NCBI GenBank assembly: GCA_026770025.1
Contig: JAMXDE010000072.1
Coordinates: forward strand, 108,248 to 172,247
Source: Craspedostauros australis
Taxonomy: Eukaryota > Bacillariophyta > Bacillariophyceae > Mastogloiales > Achnanthaceae
Length of the DNA: 64,000 bases
Direction: 5' to 3'
A program made the position numbers and the translations under genes. Below are positions 1 to 10,215 of this stretch, one piece after another. The notes under the pieces were generated by a model. It saw only the letters and a list, made by a program, of their open reading frames with translations. It was not told the DNA's origin and searched no databases. Within the stretch, counting starts at the first letter, position 1. Each line of letters starts with the position of its first letter.

Positions 1-352
1 GCAGGAAGAGAAAAAGCCGTGGCCGAGCTCTTTGTTGTGATGATGGTGTCGGCGTTTCAGAAATTGTGGCCACACGTATCACAGTGACACATTTTCCGGT
101 CGTGAAAATGTCATTTCGGTGTTTCGTGTTCTCTCCCAATACCAGGCACGCTCGTTAATACGAGTGAACATTCAGTACCATCAATGCCAATTTAGATACA
201 CCACATCATTGGTATCTTGTTCGGTTACTTCATGTTCTGCCAAAGTGTCAAGTGGGATAGTTCGATTCGGAGAAAAGGGACGCACCGAGTGCGGCTAGAG
301 CCGTATCTTCAGACGCAGCGAACGCATTTCTATTCTGCGAACGGTTTCTCTA
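1..352. other. Flanking sequence left of transposon A
   Basis: No convincing coding region, RNA gene or repeat was seen here. The TA at 351-352 is the left target-site dinucleotide of the transposon that follows. The open frame starting in this stretch at 217 runs into the transposon end and has no recognisable motif, so it is not called. Confidence 0.5.
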
Positions 353-392
353 GGAGCCCCCCGAGTGAGTCGACCTGCACTCCGTTATTGGC
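353..392 (+). repeat. Left terminal inverted repeat of copy A
   Basis: Forty bases that are the exact reverse complement of 6398-6437. The repeat starts GGAGCCCCCCGAGTGAGTCG. The AGTCGACC core is also present in the copy B ends, although the rest of the outer repeat differs between copies. Confidence 0.9.
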
Positions 393-869
393 ATCTATAA
401 AATTTGTCTTCGATATCCAAACCAAGCACATATCCATAATCCTCGTAGTCTCCATATAAATAATTAACCGATGGATTTTTTAGTTAGATCCTATTTTAAG
501 TTTTATGGATAGTCAAAAATATGATAAAGTCGTATGGGTCGACCCCGTCAAACTCCTTGTTGTTTTTCAGAAAGTTCGATTATGTTCTCGTGCATTTACC
601 CTATGTCATCCAGTCACGGAATAGACGCCGGGATTGTCGTTCGTTTGGTACGCGTTAAATACACGTTAGCATCTGCGACATGATCTCACATTTTGCTCGT
701 CACAACACACATGACACAAAACACATCACACAAAACACATCACACATCCAACATCATCGCCATCCGCTCACAACTTCGCAACTCATCGCCACTCTTTCGC
801 TCCATTTCACAAGTTTCCTCGCCAATGCCATGCGCACTCGCTGTTGTGTTCCATGCTTGTGCTCGCCCT

Positions 870-903
870 AGTAGTGTAGTAGTAGTAGTAGTAGTAGTAG
901 TAG

Positions 904-949
<46 letters not shown>
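870..949 (+). repeat. Compound (TAG)n(TTG)n microsatellite in transposon leader
   Basis: About ten TAG units followed by about fifteen TTG units, just upstream of the transposase. In the transposase frame the TAG units are stop codons and the TTG units read as leucine, so this tract cannot be part of the protein in copy A. A longer version occupies the same place in copy B (13761-13908). Confidence 0.9.
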
Positions 950-1062
950 CAACAAATGGTCGACCTTGCATTGTATGCTCTCCGTCGTCACTTCGTCTCA
1001 TACCAGTGCAGTTCATGACATCTAACCAAGTATCAACTATACCCTACACCAACAACTACAAC

Positions 1063-4000
1063 ATGCCTCTCTCCACCACCGCCAAGGCCAAGGATGCCAA
1101 CCCCTCCCCCTGTAAGAAACCGCGTTCTGCTTACCCTGTGTCTGCTCCTCCTGTTGACTCCAAGGGAAACTTGCTCCCTACCGCGGAGCAACTGTTGCCC
1201 GACAAGCCATCCCCTGCAGTCCAGAAGCCAACCACCATCACGCAAGTGATTGATGTGAAGCCGATGCTTGCAGCGGATGGCAGCCTCGTCCCGAACAGTA
1301 CGCATGCGCACGCTCGCGTGCTGCATGTGTTCGTTCACATCCTCGATGACAACGGAGGCGTCTTCGACGACTCCAATGTCAGGGTGCGATCCGAGGGACG
1401 AGGTGTCGGCGATGGAGCAGTGGTGAGCGTTATCGTGAGCGCGCCACCCCCTGCTGTGCCTGATGCTGCACCACCTGTCGAGCCTGCCCCACCAGCAAGG
1501 CTCCCTCGTCGCTGCAATGCTGTTGTAGCTGGTGGCTATGCAGACACCTCCAATGACAGCGACACCACCTACGACGACAACGACAGGGGGGAAGGAACGC
1601 GTGCCAGCAGGAACAGGAGAGGAGGTCAGTTCGGGTATAATCCGCAAGAGGGGGAGAACTGGAGGCGCTCTGCTGTGATTCGCGTGATGGAGTTGCTCAC
1701 GGATCACTTCGACATGAACGTGTTTACTTCCATGCCTCCCAAGGGATTCGTGCTTGGCTGGAATTGCGACAGGCACACATGGTGGAATGTAACACGTGTG
1801 TGGGTCAACGTGGCTTCTGCGCTCTGGGGTGTCTTGCTCCCCCAGGAGGCTCCGCCAACTCGCCAGATGCAGCAGGTCGTGGAGTTTGTCCGCGCGCGCG
1901 CGGATCTACCGCCGCCTGCACTCGGTCCAAATCTGTACACCCTATGTGTTGGGGGGGAACAGACACTGGCTATCGCAGCTAGAGCTGTCCTTGCTGCATC
2001 TACGTCATTCACTAACAGCTCCGCAATCCTGTCTCGTCACATGGAGACCATGTCAGAGGAACAACGTATTCGTGTCGAGCCTGCACGCACTGCAATCACC
2101 CGGAGTCAACTAACAACATTGCGACGCGCCTATGACATGTTCAGCCGTGGCGAACTCATCCCGCCAAAGGTTCTCCAGTATCGCGTGCGTGCTTGCAATC
2201 TGTCTGGTGTGGCATCGTTTCTCATGACCACCGCTACGTACAAGGCAGGCCTGAGTCACACGGTACAGTTCGGAGGCATCAAATTTGAAAATGTCCCCGT
2301 CTTCGATCGTGGAAGCACGTCAATTGAACAACTATTCGACATGTACGCGTCAACGACTAACAACCCAGTTGGAATGCCTGCATTCACCCTCATGACTAAC
2401 CTGCTCACACGCAAAAGTAAGATCAAGACCGGCCTTTCTTCCTTCGAGAGCTACTTCTGGATGGCGACGGAGAAACTCAAACAGGCAATTTCGCGCCTAG
2501 TAGACCTCCTGAAGGCTAAGTATGAAGCAGACGAGGAGGAACAAAACGATGCCAATGACGAGAGCGACAGCGACAATGACGAGCCAGATGACGTCATCGC
2601 ACCACATGTGCGCACAGCCGATTCTCTCTTGCATGCACTCGAACTGCTTGTTGTGTTCCTCAAATGGGAATTCACCGCCTCTCACATGCAGCTTCAGTGT
2701 GACGATCCAATGCATTCGGCCGCGTTCGCTCTCACCACCAAAAAGGAGAAGAAGAAGGCACCAACCACATCAACCAATCAACGCAAACCACGCACCAACA
2801 AGCACAAGCGCAAGAAGACCACTCCCAAAAGCGACATGCCAACCATCACAAATGACATTCCAGTGGTCACAACAAGCGAACAACCGCGTAAAGTATGCAA
2901 CCGTTGTGGATCAGCAATGCGATTTGTGAATGATCGTTTTGTTCCTTTTGTCACAATGCTTAAGGACAACGAACTCAAAGAACACAATGACGAATTGCAA
3001 TCCATGCTTGCAGCGGCGCCAGGATTCTCCGATGAAATCATTAATTACATGGCTCACAAAGTGCGTGCAAAAGTTCAATTCCGACAAATCGCTTTTTATC
3101 AATCCGAACTCAATGATAAGCCTGAAAGAGCCTATGTGGTACTTGACCATAAGCAAAAAATTCTACCGACAGGCCAAAGCGAAGCCCAACAAGAATATTG
3201 GGGGAAGAAGGGAATGTCACTGCTTGGGGCGATGGTCATCACGTGTCGCAACGACATTTTTACTTATCAGTTCATCGACATTGTGGTCGATGGAAGACCG
3301 ACGCAAGACACACTTCAAGTTGGTGGACTACTTGACATCCTGCAAAAAACGGTCAAAGACATTCTCCCATCCGTGACTGAAATCATCTTACAGAGCGATA
3401 ACGCGTGTTGCTTCGCCAGTCATGAGCACATCGCGCTCATCACATCGGTACTCAACAAGAACCTTGTGACACGAAAGGCGGCCAAAATCATCGCGTGGAT
3501 CTACACAGAGGCCCAAACTGGTAAGAGCATGCTGGACACCCACTTCGCGTACATCACACGTGTACTGCGAAAATACGTGCAAAGTGGCAAGGACATCAAG
3601 ACCCCGTTCCAACTCTTCCTTGCACTGAAAGCCAGTAACATCGCGGGGACAACCACGGTACTTGCCAACGCGTCGTCCCTCCAAGGCAACATCACCATGC
3701 TTCCTGGCGCACCAAAACGACGATTCCGCGCGAACGGACAACAGGTACGTCAGACTCACGAGGTGAAGTATGACGATGACCAGGCGCGGTTGGTGGCTGC
3801 ATCTGGCATCACGGAAGACGTCGTTGTGAAGAGCGCTGAATGGGACGGCTGGATCATCAACCAGCTGGGCGTTGTGGATGTTCACACACACAAGTCCGAC
3901 AAGCTGCCGATAACGTCCGAATCGTTCAGGAAGACGGACAAGACGCGAAAACTCGGGCGCACAGCGGCAGAGAGCAAGGGACTGGTGTTCGGCAAAGCGA

Positions 4001-4605
4001 TCCAAGACGTACAAGGATGCGTGCCGTCCGACAACACCGCGGAGTTGAAGGACAAGACCGCGGAAACACAACACCCACCACTCGCAGTGCCAGGCTGGGC
4101 GAGCAAAACCGTACGGATCAACGCGAAACTACCAGACTACATCGCGGACAAATTGAAGGGCATCAGTGAAGCGTCCGCGAAGGACTCGAAAAACAGACCG
4201 TCCGAACATGAAGCACACGAACAATTGATGAACCACGAAAAAACGAAAACTGACTGGTACGTACAACTGCACGCAAATCCCATGCGGGTGAAAGCATCGC
4301 TGTCTGCAGCGTACAACACCAAACAACGCAAAGAAAAGAAGCAGGCTGCCCTCATCAAGGCAGAAACCAACACCAACACCAACACCAACCCAACAAACAA
4401 AGCAACAGCATCTGCAATCATGGCGACCCACAATGCGCCACCTGCAACAGAGGAGGAACGAAGAGAAGAAGAGTTGCAGAGAGAAGAAGAGGAGCTGAAT
4501 CATCAGATGTGGTGTGATGCTCACACAATGAAGGCCAATGCAGAAAGTGAGGCTGTGTTGGATGATGAGACGGAAAATTGTGATGGGCATGAACTGCCGC
4601 GATAA
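1063..4605 (+). CDS. DDE-type transposase of copy A (1,180 aa)
   Basis: Start chosen at 1063 because the frame upstream meets TAG stops in the microsatellite and copy B has the same Met context (MPxSTxAKA). Residues 1-200 are Pro/Ala-rich and low in structure. A Cys pair C612/C615 (VCNRCGSAMRF) may be half of a zinc-binding site. A candidate catalytic triad follows: D695 in YVVLDHKQ, D779 in LQSDNACC and E816 in YTEAQTGKS, giving 36 residues between the second Asp and the Glu; D825 in LDTHF follows. The SDNA...(S/T)E.Q.GK...D pattern resembles, from memory, uncharacterised DDE-like proteins in marine invertebrate and fish genomes. The C-terminus is rich in Lys and Glu with a short coiled-coil look. 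The frame is uninterrupted, so this copy may be functional and could also mobilise copy B. Superfamily assignment is inference. Confidence 0.85.
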   Translation: MPLSTTAKAKDANPSPCKKPRSAYPVSAPPVDSKGNLLPTAEQLLPDKPSPAVQKPTTITQVIDVKPMLAADGSLVPNSTHAHARVLHVFVHILDDNGGVFDDSNVRVRSEGRGVGDGAVVSVIVSAPPPAVPDAAPPVEPAPPARLPRRCNAVVAGGYADTSNDSDTTYDDNDRGEGTRASRNRRGGQFGYNPQEGENWRRSAVIRVMELLTDHFDMNVFTSMPPKGFVLGWNCDRHTWWNVTRVWVNVASALWGVLLPQEAPPTRQMQQVVEFVRARADLPPPALGPNLYTLCVGGEQTLAIAARAVLAASTSFTNSSAILSRHMETMSEEQRIRVEPARTAITRSQLTTLRRAYDMFSRGELIPPKVLQYRVRACNLSGVASFLMTTATYKAGLSHTVQFGGIKFENVPVFDRGSTSIEQLFDMYASTTNNPVGMPAFTLMTNLLTRKSKIKTGLSSFESYFWMATEKLKQAISRLVDLLKAKYEADEEEQNDANDESDSDNDEPDDVIAPHVRTADSLLHALELLVVFLKWEFTASHMQLQCDDPMHSAAFALTTKKEKKKAPTTSTNQRKPRTNKHKRKKTTPKSDMPTITNDIPVVTTSEQPRKVCNRCGSAMRFVNDRFVPFVTMLKDNELKEHNDELQSMLAAAPGFSDEIINYMAHKVRAKVQFRQIAFYQSELNDKPERAYVVLDHKQKILPTGQSEAQQEYWGKKGMSLLGAMVITCRNDIFTYQFIDIVVDGRPTQDTLQVGGLLDILQKTVKDILPSVTEIILQSDNACCFASHEHIALITSVLNKNLVTRKAAKIIAWIYTEAQTGKSMLDTHFAYITRVLRKYVQSGKDIKTPFQLFLALKASNIAGTTTVLANASSLQGNITMLPGAPKRRFRANGQQVRQTHEVKYDDDQARLVAASGITEDVVVKSAEWDGWIINQLGVVDVHTHKSDKLPITSESFRKTDKTRKLGRTAAESKGLVFGKAIQDVQGCVPSDNTAELKDKTAETQHPPLAVPGWASKTVRINAKLPDYIADKLKGISEASAKDSKNRPSEHEAHEQLMNHEKTKTDWYVQLHANPMRVKASLSAAYNTKQRKEKKQAALIKAETNTNTNTNPTNKATASAIMATHNAPPATEEERREEELQREEEELNHQMWCDAHTMKANAESEAVLDDETENCDGHELPR

Positions 4606-4781
4606 CACTAGTTGTGGAGTTTTGTGGGTGGCAGACCATGCTACTAAAACGAGTCTAGAGGCCATCCAAAAAGCACATCCAATATCTGCTTGTCATGCCA
4701 TATCTCAACAACACATCGCTTAAAATTAAAACTAAACATTGCGCTCAGACGCCTGGCTATCTGTTGATCAGAATATCGAAG

Positions 4782-5756
4782 TTAAATGAGTATTGAAAAT
4801 ATTTTGGAAGTCATGTTGGTTTGCTGTGTGTTGTGTGGTGGATTCGAAAAAAAAATGGTCGATGGCACAATGTTGCCCTCCAATGAGCACACATGATCAT
4901 CATCATCATCCTTGCATTTAAGCAAACTGATCAGATCATTCGCTCTGCATACCCCCCAGCTATCCGCTCCATGAAGGTTGGCCTCAGACATCGGCTCTGC
5001 ATGCAGCAATGCAGCCACACACTGAAACAGAGCGATTTCCAAAAAAGCGTTTTCAATCTGGTCACAATGCAGATTTGGATCTGTATCGCATTCATGCAAT
5101 CCTTTCAGCCCTTCCAAGTGCTCCTCGTGCATTCCCACGCTCCATGGCGACACGCAGATGCATCCAGAATGGGCTGGGAGTGCATGGCTGATGCGGTACA
5201 CCTCCATATGATGATGTGGTGGGGCATTTTTTGCTCCCACCAACAACGACCATTCTGTAGATATGGTCGGCTGCAGCCTCTTGTACACCGTCTCTGTGGC
5301 GCACGCTTCACGACGTGCATCTTCAAATGATGCCGCACGCATCTTGTATGGGTACCTTGGCGATTGAGGGGCGTCTTCCCATCGCCCCTCACCGCCAAAG
5401 CCACGCGATTGGTGCCAGGCGAGCCCCAACCAAAACTCCCGAAAACCACCTTTCTCTCCGCGCGGACACCTTCCCGGTGCTCCGCGAGCCTCGAACTTCG
5501 AGGGGGCCTTCTTCTTGCCCTTCCTGAGGCGTCTTGCCCATCTGTAGGCGCTGATATGACCTGTGTGTGGCGTACACAGGCCAAAACCAACGAGCCGATT
5601 TGGAGCCAAATTGTGGCCGTATTTCTGGGGCCTACGACGGCCCCAAATCAACCCCTCTTCCCGCCTCCGTTCGTCCACCCACCAAACGCTGCGTGGAGAT
5701 GACGGCGATGTGCTTGGATCTTGAATTGGCCGGCTGGTTGGTGCGGCGCCAAGCAT
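4782..5756 (-). CDS. Second ORF of transposon A, function unknown (324 aa)
   Basis: An ATG-initiated frame convergent with the transposase, ending about 180 bp from it. It contains WWVDERR and GLIWGRRRP near residues 25-45, and further on YPYKMRAAS with EDARREA; it ends near a poly-Asp run (KDDDDDH). These blocks are recognisable in copy B as translated sequence, spread over two or three frames. The downstream half of the homology moves to another frame near 5240, so either this copy or B carries an indel, or an intron is missed. I do not recognise the protein. Since the DNA is conserved on both strands, coding on the plus strand or no coding at all remains possible. Confidence 0.35.
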   Translation of the reverse strand: MLGAAPTSRPIQDPSTSPSSPRSVWWVDERRREEGLIWGRRRPQKYGHNLAPNRLVGFGLCTPHTGHISAYRWARRLRKGKKKAPSKFEARGAPGRCPRGEKGGFREFWLGLAWHQSRGFGGEGRWEDAPQSPRYPYKMRAASFEDARREACATETVYKRLQPTISTEWSLLVGAKNAPPHHHMEVYRISHALPAHSGCICVSPWSVGMHEEHLEGLKGLHECDTDPNLHCDQIENAFLEIALFQCVAALLHAEPMSEANLHGADSWGVCRANDLISLLKCKDDDDDHVCSLEGNIVPSTIFFSNPPHNTQQTNMTSKIFSILI

Positions 5757-6397
5757 ACCGTTCGACGGCCATTGTGGTATTTTTTTGGTGTGGCTCCATT
5801 TTCATCTTGGTGTGTCGAGTTTGCCGCTCTCGACCAGCCTCACATGTTGGGGGATGTGGAGGTTTACCTGCAATTGAAGTAACTGTCCGAAAGGAGCACA
5901 ACACAAAACACTCGAGGAGTACCAACCCCACTCAACCACTTCGCCACGAAGAAGCAAACCTGACGATGTTTCGCATCGTGATATCATTGGTGTTTCATGA
6001 CGAAGCATCTAGTTGCGTGACGTCGATGACGGATTGGATAAGCACATGATGGAATGAATGTAAAAGCGGATTCACCGCTTCCCCCAACATTCTACAACTA
6101 GTGCTATCGTGGATGGACTGTTGGATGGTCCCATCCGGACACCTGAAAAAGAGACTAAACAATTCAAAATCGGAACAACCTTGCTGAAACGAAGAACAGC
6201 AAAGGGTTAAATTGGATCGATGTAGTCGGCTGTCAAAGGCTGAAACCCGAAAGAGATCGAAAATTGCGCATATCCATCGGTCCATAAAACTTAAAATAGG
6301 ATCTAACTCAAAAATCCATCGGTTAATTATTTGTATTAGACCTACAAGGATTCCAAATATGTGGTTGGTTAGTATGTAGGAGAGAAAATTTCTGGAG

Positions 6398-6437
6398 GCC
6401 AATAACGGAGTGCAGGTCGACTCACTCGGGGGGCTCC
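6398..6437 (-). repeat. Right terminal inverted repeat of copy A
   Basis: Exact reverse complement of 353-392, followed by TA at 6438-6439. This end fixes the right border of copy A. Confidence 0.9.
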
Positions 6438-8270
6438 TAGTGTCTTTTGGCTTGGGTGGAGGCCAATTTTTTTGGTAACCATTGGTAACAATTGGTAACT
6501 AGTCGTATGAGTCAATTTCGCCGTAGACACTGGTACATTTTGTACGTCAGTCCCACTCGAAGCCGCCCAAAAAACACCTTTTCTGCCACAAACCTCCTCG
6601 GCAAGTTCATGCCGCTCCATTGGTTTGAGCTCTCCTTTTGTGAGCATTCGCATGTGTGGCTTTTAATCACCCTCTCCAAGTTTGGCGGCGATTGGATGGG
6701 TAGTTGTCGAGATCTGCTCGTTTCTCTGGGGCCACCACTCCATATTGTCATTCACGAATGCCAATCACCGCGATGTATCGTGGCGAATTTTGTGTATCCC
6801 ACCGCGTGTTAACACGCGGTGGAAATGATCACAAAACAATGTGATACCAACCGATGTGTTCCTCACATGCCATGATCAGTTCCTTACATCCTGATATCAT
6901 CCATTGTGGCTTCGTTCATCGTATTGCATTGTAGTTGATGATATGGTTGATACTTTCTACAATATCGTTTCAGTTATACTCCAGAATACTGTACACCAGC
7001 AACAGTCTTGGCAACAACAACTTGGATGCATGTGTATTGTTGCATCAATCCTGCTTGGGAGAGCAATGATCCCTTGGTTAGCAGCAGCACACAATAGCAG
7101 TCCAGAATAGAGCACAGTCGACTGTTTCACACTGAGGAGTTCCACCTCGCCATGCTCTCACCGCTCTTCTTTGGATCTTCCGCATCGCTGAGCATGTACA
7201 ACTGCGCTGCGCAAAATTTCCACGCCATGTGCGCGCATTTTAGCATGTGTCACCTGCGCAATGTAGAGGCCGGTGTTCGATTGGCCATAGTTGTGCTGGA
7301 GATCAGTATAGAACATCAGGCTACCTGCACAGAACGGTTCGAACGCGGTTTGATAGAGCACGAACAGCGACTGCGTCAACGACCCCGCCCATCGCATGAG
7401 TGTAACAACCGGTGTCAATGAAGACAGTTTTGGCGCCTGATCAGGAAGCGATGTTTCCTCGCGAGGATAGTACACGATAAAGTGACGAAAAACTTGCAAT
7501 TGGTATATCTTTGGAGGAAGTGAGATTCGAAGACCGAGACTACATGGGCAGGTGCAAGAGAGGATTTTGCGTCACCTGAAAGCAACGGAACGATGATCCG
7601 ACGTCAGGGCGATGCACAACCTTGCATAAAGTAAAGAGACTCCTGCGAACAAAACAGTTCGAATCAACAACACGTAAAAACGCGCGATATTTTTTGGCGC
7701 GAACTTTTGTGCGTTCACGGATTGATGATCATGGCTGTCACGAGCATTAGTGACTAACTTCAAACACCCAAAGCAACACACAAAGGCATCCTGGACCGCT
7801 GACCAGCACACCACCTGAAGCAGAATGAAGCGACAAATACAACCATGCCATTCACTTGAGCAATTGACGAAGCAGATTTGGATGCGGGTCTTTGGAAGAC
7901 AGTCGGTCGCTATTGGACCAAAACGCAACAAATTTCTGTACCAGAACGTCGTAGGCTCTACGTGGTTACCAATGGTTACCAACGAAAAAATTCCGAAATC
8001 ACGTCCGTACGTCGTCCGTATGAAAAAGGCCGATAAAGGGTAAAAAGAGGCATCAAGATGAACAGCAAGCGGAGACCGTTTGCCAACAATGAACACATCA
8101 ACAGAGAGCTCTCACTCTCCTCTTTCTAATAATGCAAAGATGTCGGTCAACGGCCATCAACTCATCGAATGGTTGCTTGTGCCGTCGGCGATATGCCAAT
8201 GGTTACCAATAATTACCAAAAAACCGGAAATTAGCCAATAGCCACTAGGGAGAGTAAGTGCTGTCTAATA
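6438..8270. other. Spacer between copies A and B
   Basis: No gene is supported here. The longest open frame (8096-7572, minus, 174 aa) has no motif and unconvincing composition. TA dinucleotides at 6438-6439 and 8269-8270 are target sites of A and B. Most of the spacer is taken up by a candidate third element (about 6458-8240). Confidence 0.5.
6458..8240. mobile_element. Candidate non-autonomous element C with TTGGTAAC end repeats
   Basis: The left end (about 6460-6500) carries TTTTTTTGGTAACCATTGG followed by two more GGTAAC units. The right end (about 8192-8236) carries the inverted version (CCAATGGTTACCAATAATTA, then CCAAAAAA). Aligned as inverted ends they share GGCYAATTT, a T run and ATTGGTAAC units over about 40 bp with gaps. 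A further inverted copy of the motif lies at 7962-7982. I could not find a convincing target duplication and see no coding sequence, so exact borders are uncertain. Confidence 0.35.
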
Positions 8271-8309
8271 GGAGCCCGATCAGCGAGTCGACCAACTGTT
8301 TGCAATCAA
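8271..8309 (+). repeat. Left terminal inverted repeat of copy B
   Basis: Begins GGAGCCCGATCAGCGAGTCG and is the inverted match of 14367-14405 with two mismatches, one at the outermost base and one at the fourteenth. TA at 8269-8270 precedes it. Confidence 0.88.
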
Positions 8310-8983
8310 CATTTCATATTTTTTCCCGGATTTAAAAGCTAAGCTCATATTCATAATCCTAGTAGATCTAAAACATATACTGACCCATTTACGATTTCCG
8401 GTTCCTCCTATTTTTACCTTTTATGGATCGATGGATTTGCACATTCGTCCATCTCCTTCGGGTTTCAGCCTTTTGGCTACGACTACATCGATCCAAGTTA
8501 ACGCGTTGCTGTTCTTTGTTTCAGCAAGGTTGTTCCCATTTTGAATTGTTTAGTCTCTTTTTCAGGCGTTCCGATCAGACCATCCAACACCCTGTCCACG
8601 ATAGCGCTAGTTGTAGAGTTTTGGGAGAAGCGGTGAGTGCGCGTTTACATCCAATCTACTCTGTGCGTGTCCAATCCGTCGTCGACGTCAGCAAACTGGC
8701 TGCTGCGTCATGAACCACCAATCACAGCACGATGTGATAGGTTCTCACCAATGCCTTGTTGTGGTGGAATGGTTGAGTGAGGTTGGTACTATCGAAGTGT
8801 TTTGTGTCATGCTCTTTTTGTACATTTAGTACAATATTTGATAATTACCTCGGCCCCCAGCAAGTACGACTGGTCGAGGGCGGCAAACCCCAAAAAACAA
8901 CAACATGACAATGGCGGAACACCAAAAAAACATCACAATGGCCACCCAACGGCATCGTCAGCGCCGCACCAACCAGCGGCCCA

Positions 8984-9828
8984 ATGACAAATCCAAGCAC
9001 ATCGACGTCACCGCCATGCAACCCTTGGTGGGTGGACGAGCGGAGGCTGCGAGAGCGGTTGATTTGGGGCCGCCGCAGGCCTCCGCGCAAACGTCTCAAA
9101 ATTGCGGCAGATTGGCTCGTTGCATATGGCCGGCGTACTCCATCCACAGCCCACCCCATCGCCTATGGATTGGCAGGATGGCTCCAGGAGGTCAAGACCA
9201 AGATGCCAACGAAGTTTCAGGCTCGGGGAGGACCAGGAAGGCATCCGCGCGGAGGAAGCAGTGGAGGGCAAGAGTTTTGTTGGGCGGATCGTGGCGAACC
9301 TGCCATGTGACTTTGGCAGTGAGGGGGCAGCATCATCAAGCTGCCCAATCGCCAAGTCACCCATACAAGGTCCGTGCGGCATCGCCTGAAGATGCACGTC
9401 GCGAAGTTCGAGCTGCTGCAACGGTCTGGAAGAGGCTGCAGCATGGAATGAGTGCAGACCTGTCATTTTTGTTGGGGCACCCAAAACCAACAGGGCCATC
9501 ACCAAATGGAGGCGTACCATCGGAACCCTCCACACCCAGCCCAGTCTGGATGCATCAGAATGTCGCCAGGTGGTGTGGGAATGCACGAGGGGCACGTGGA
9601 GGGGCTGAAAGGGTCCTGTGGATGAGATATGGATCCGTATCCATACCGCATCCGGCTTGCACTTCGTTTTTTGAAATCGTTCTTTTTCAGTGTATTGACA
9701 CTTTGGGGTGTGCAATGTGGCAGAAATGTTCTGTCCTTCATGGAGTGGATAGCTGGGGAGCATACAGAGCCATTGTGGTGCGCAGTTTGAAGAAATACAA
9801 CGATGATGATGATGATCATGGGTGCTGA
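8984..9828 (+). pseudogene. Second ORF of transposon B, frame-disrupted
   Basis: Counterpart of the 324-aa frame in copy A, again convergent with the transposase. One frame from the ATG at 8984 carries the WWVDERR...LIWGRRRPP block and a KFQARGGPGRHPRG block to about 9300. The frame used by 8905-9828 then carries HPYKVRAAS with EDARREV and continues to a poly-Asp end (NDDDDDH). At least one frameshift near 9300 therefore separates the conserved parts. Function unknown. Whether it was ever translated from this strand is not proven. Confidence 0.4.
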
Positions 9829-10215
9829 GGGGAGGGCAACATTGTGCCATCCAGAATTTTTCGAATTCACCACACAACTGTGTGGTGGTCAAACATGACA
9901 ATAAAAACAATTTCTATGTCAATTTAACTTTGATATTCTGTATAACCTATAGTCAGGCGTCTGAATGCAATTTTTAGATATAACTGTAAGCGATGTGTTG
10001 TTGAGATATAGCATGATAAGCAGATATTGGATGTGTTTTTTGGATGCTCTCTAGATTAGCCTACGTATCACGACTCATCCCCCACAAAACTCCACAACTA
10101 GTGTTATCGCGGTGATGCACTCCCATCACGGAGTTTCGGTCTCATCACCCAACACAGCCTCACTTTCTCTGTTCGCCTTCATGGTGTGAGCATCACACCA
10201 CATCTGATGGTCCAG

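Larger units (their letters stand above)
353..6437 (+). mobile_element. TIR DNA transposon with TA target duplication, copy A (intact transposase)
   Basis: A 6,085-bp element bounded by inverted repeats beginning GGAGCCCCCC and flanked on both sides by TA (351-352, 6438-6439). The outer 40 bp (353-392 and 6398-6437) are perfect inverted repeats. After a diverged stretch, a second inverted block (about 460-518 against 6283-6341) also matches. Inside are a leader with a trinucleotide tract, a transposase ORF reading rightwards (1063-4605), about 180 bp of spacer, and a second ORF reading leftwards (5756-4782). Copy B (8271-14405) has the same organisation in reverse and matches throughout at clearly less than 100% identity, so the family is not a single recent burst. 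TA duplication recalls Tc1/mariner, but the transposase is far too long and has different motifs; I cannot place it in a named superfamily. Confidence 0.87.

Noticed and set aside
693..1025. Poly-Val frame over the trinucleotide tract, and similar poly-Asn/Thr/Tyr frames at 13705-13972
   Set aside because: Products of reading simple repeats in various frames; not conserved as protein between the two transposon copies.
6395..6440. Tc1/mariner element on the strength of the TA duplication
   Set aside because: The transposase is about 1,180 residues with different catalytic motifs and no helix-turn-helix/D34D-type core visible.
7572..8096. 174-codon minus-strand frame between the transposons
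   Set aside because: It lies in the candidate non-autonomous element, has no motif and uses Cys and Phe in a way typical of non-coding frames.
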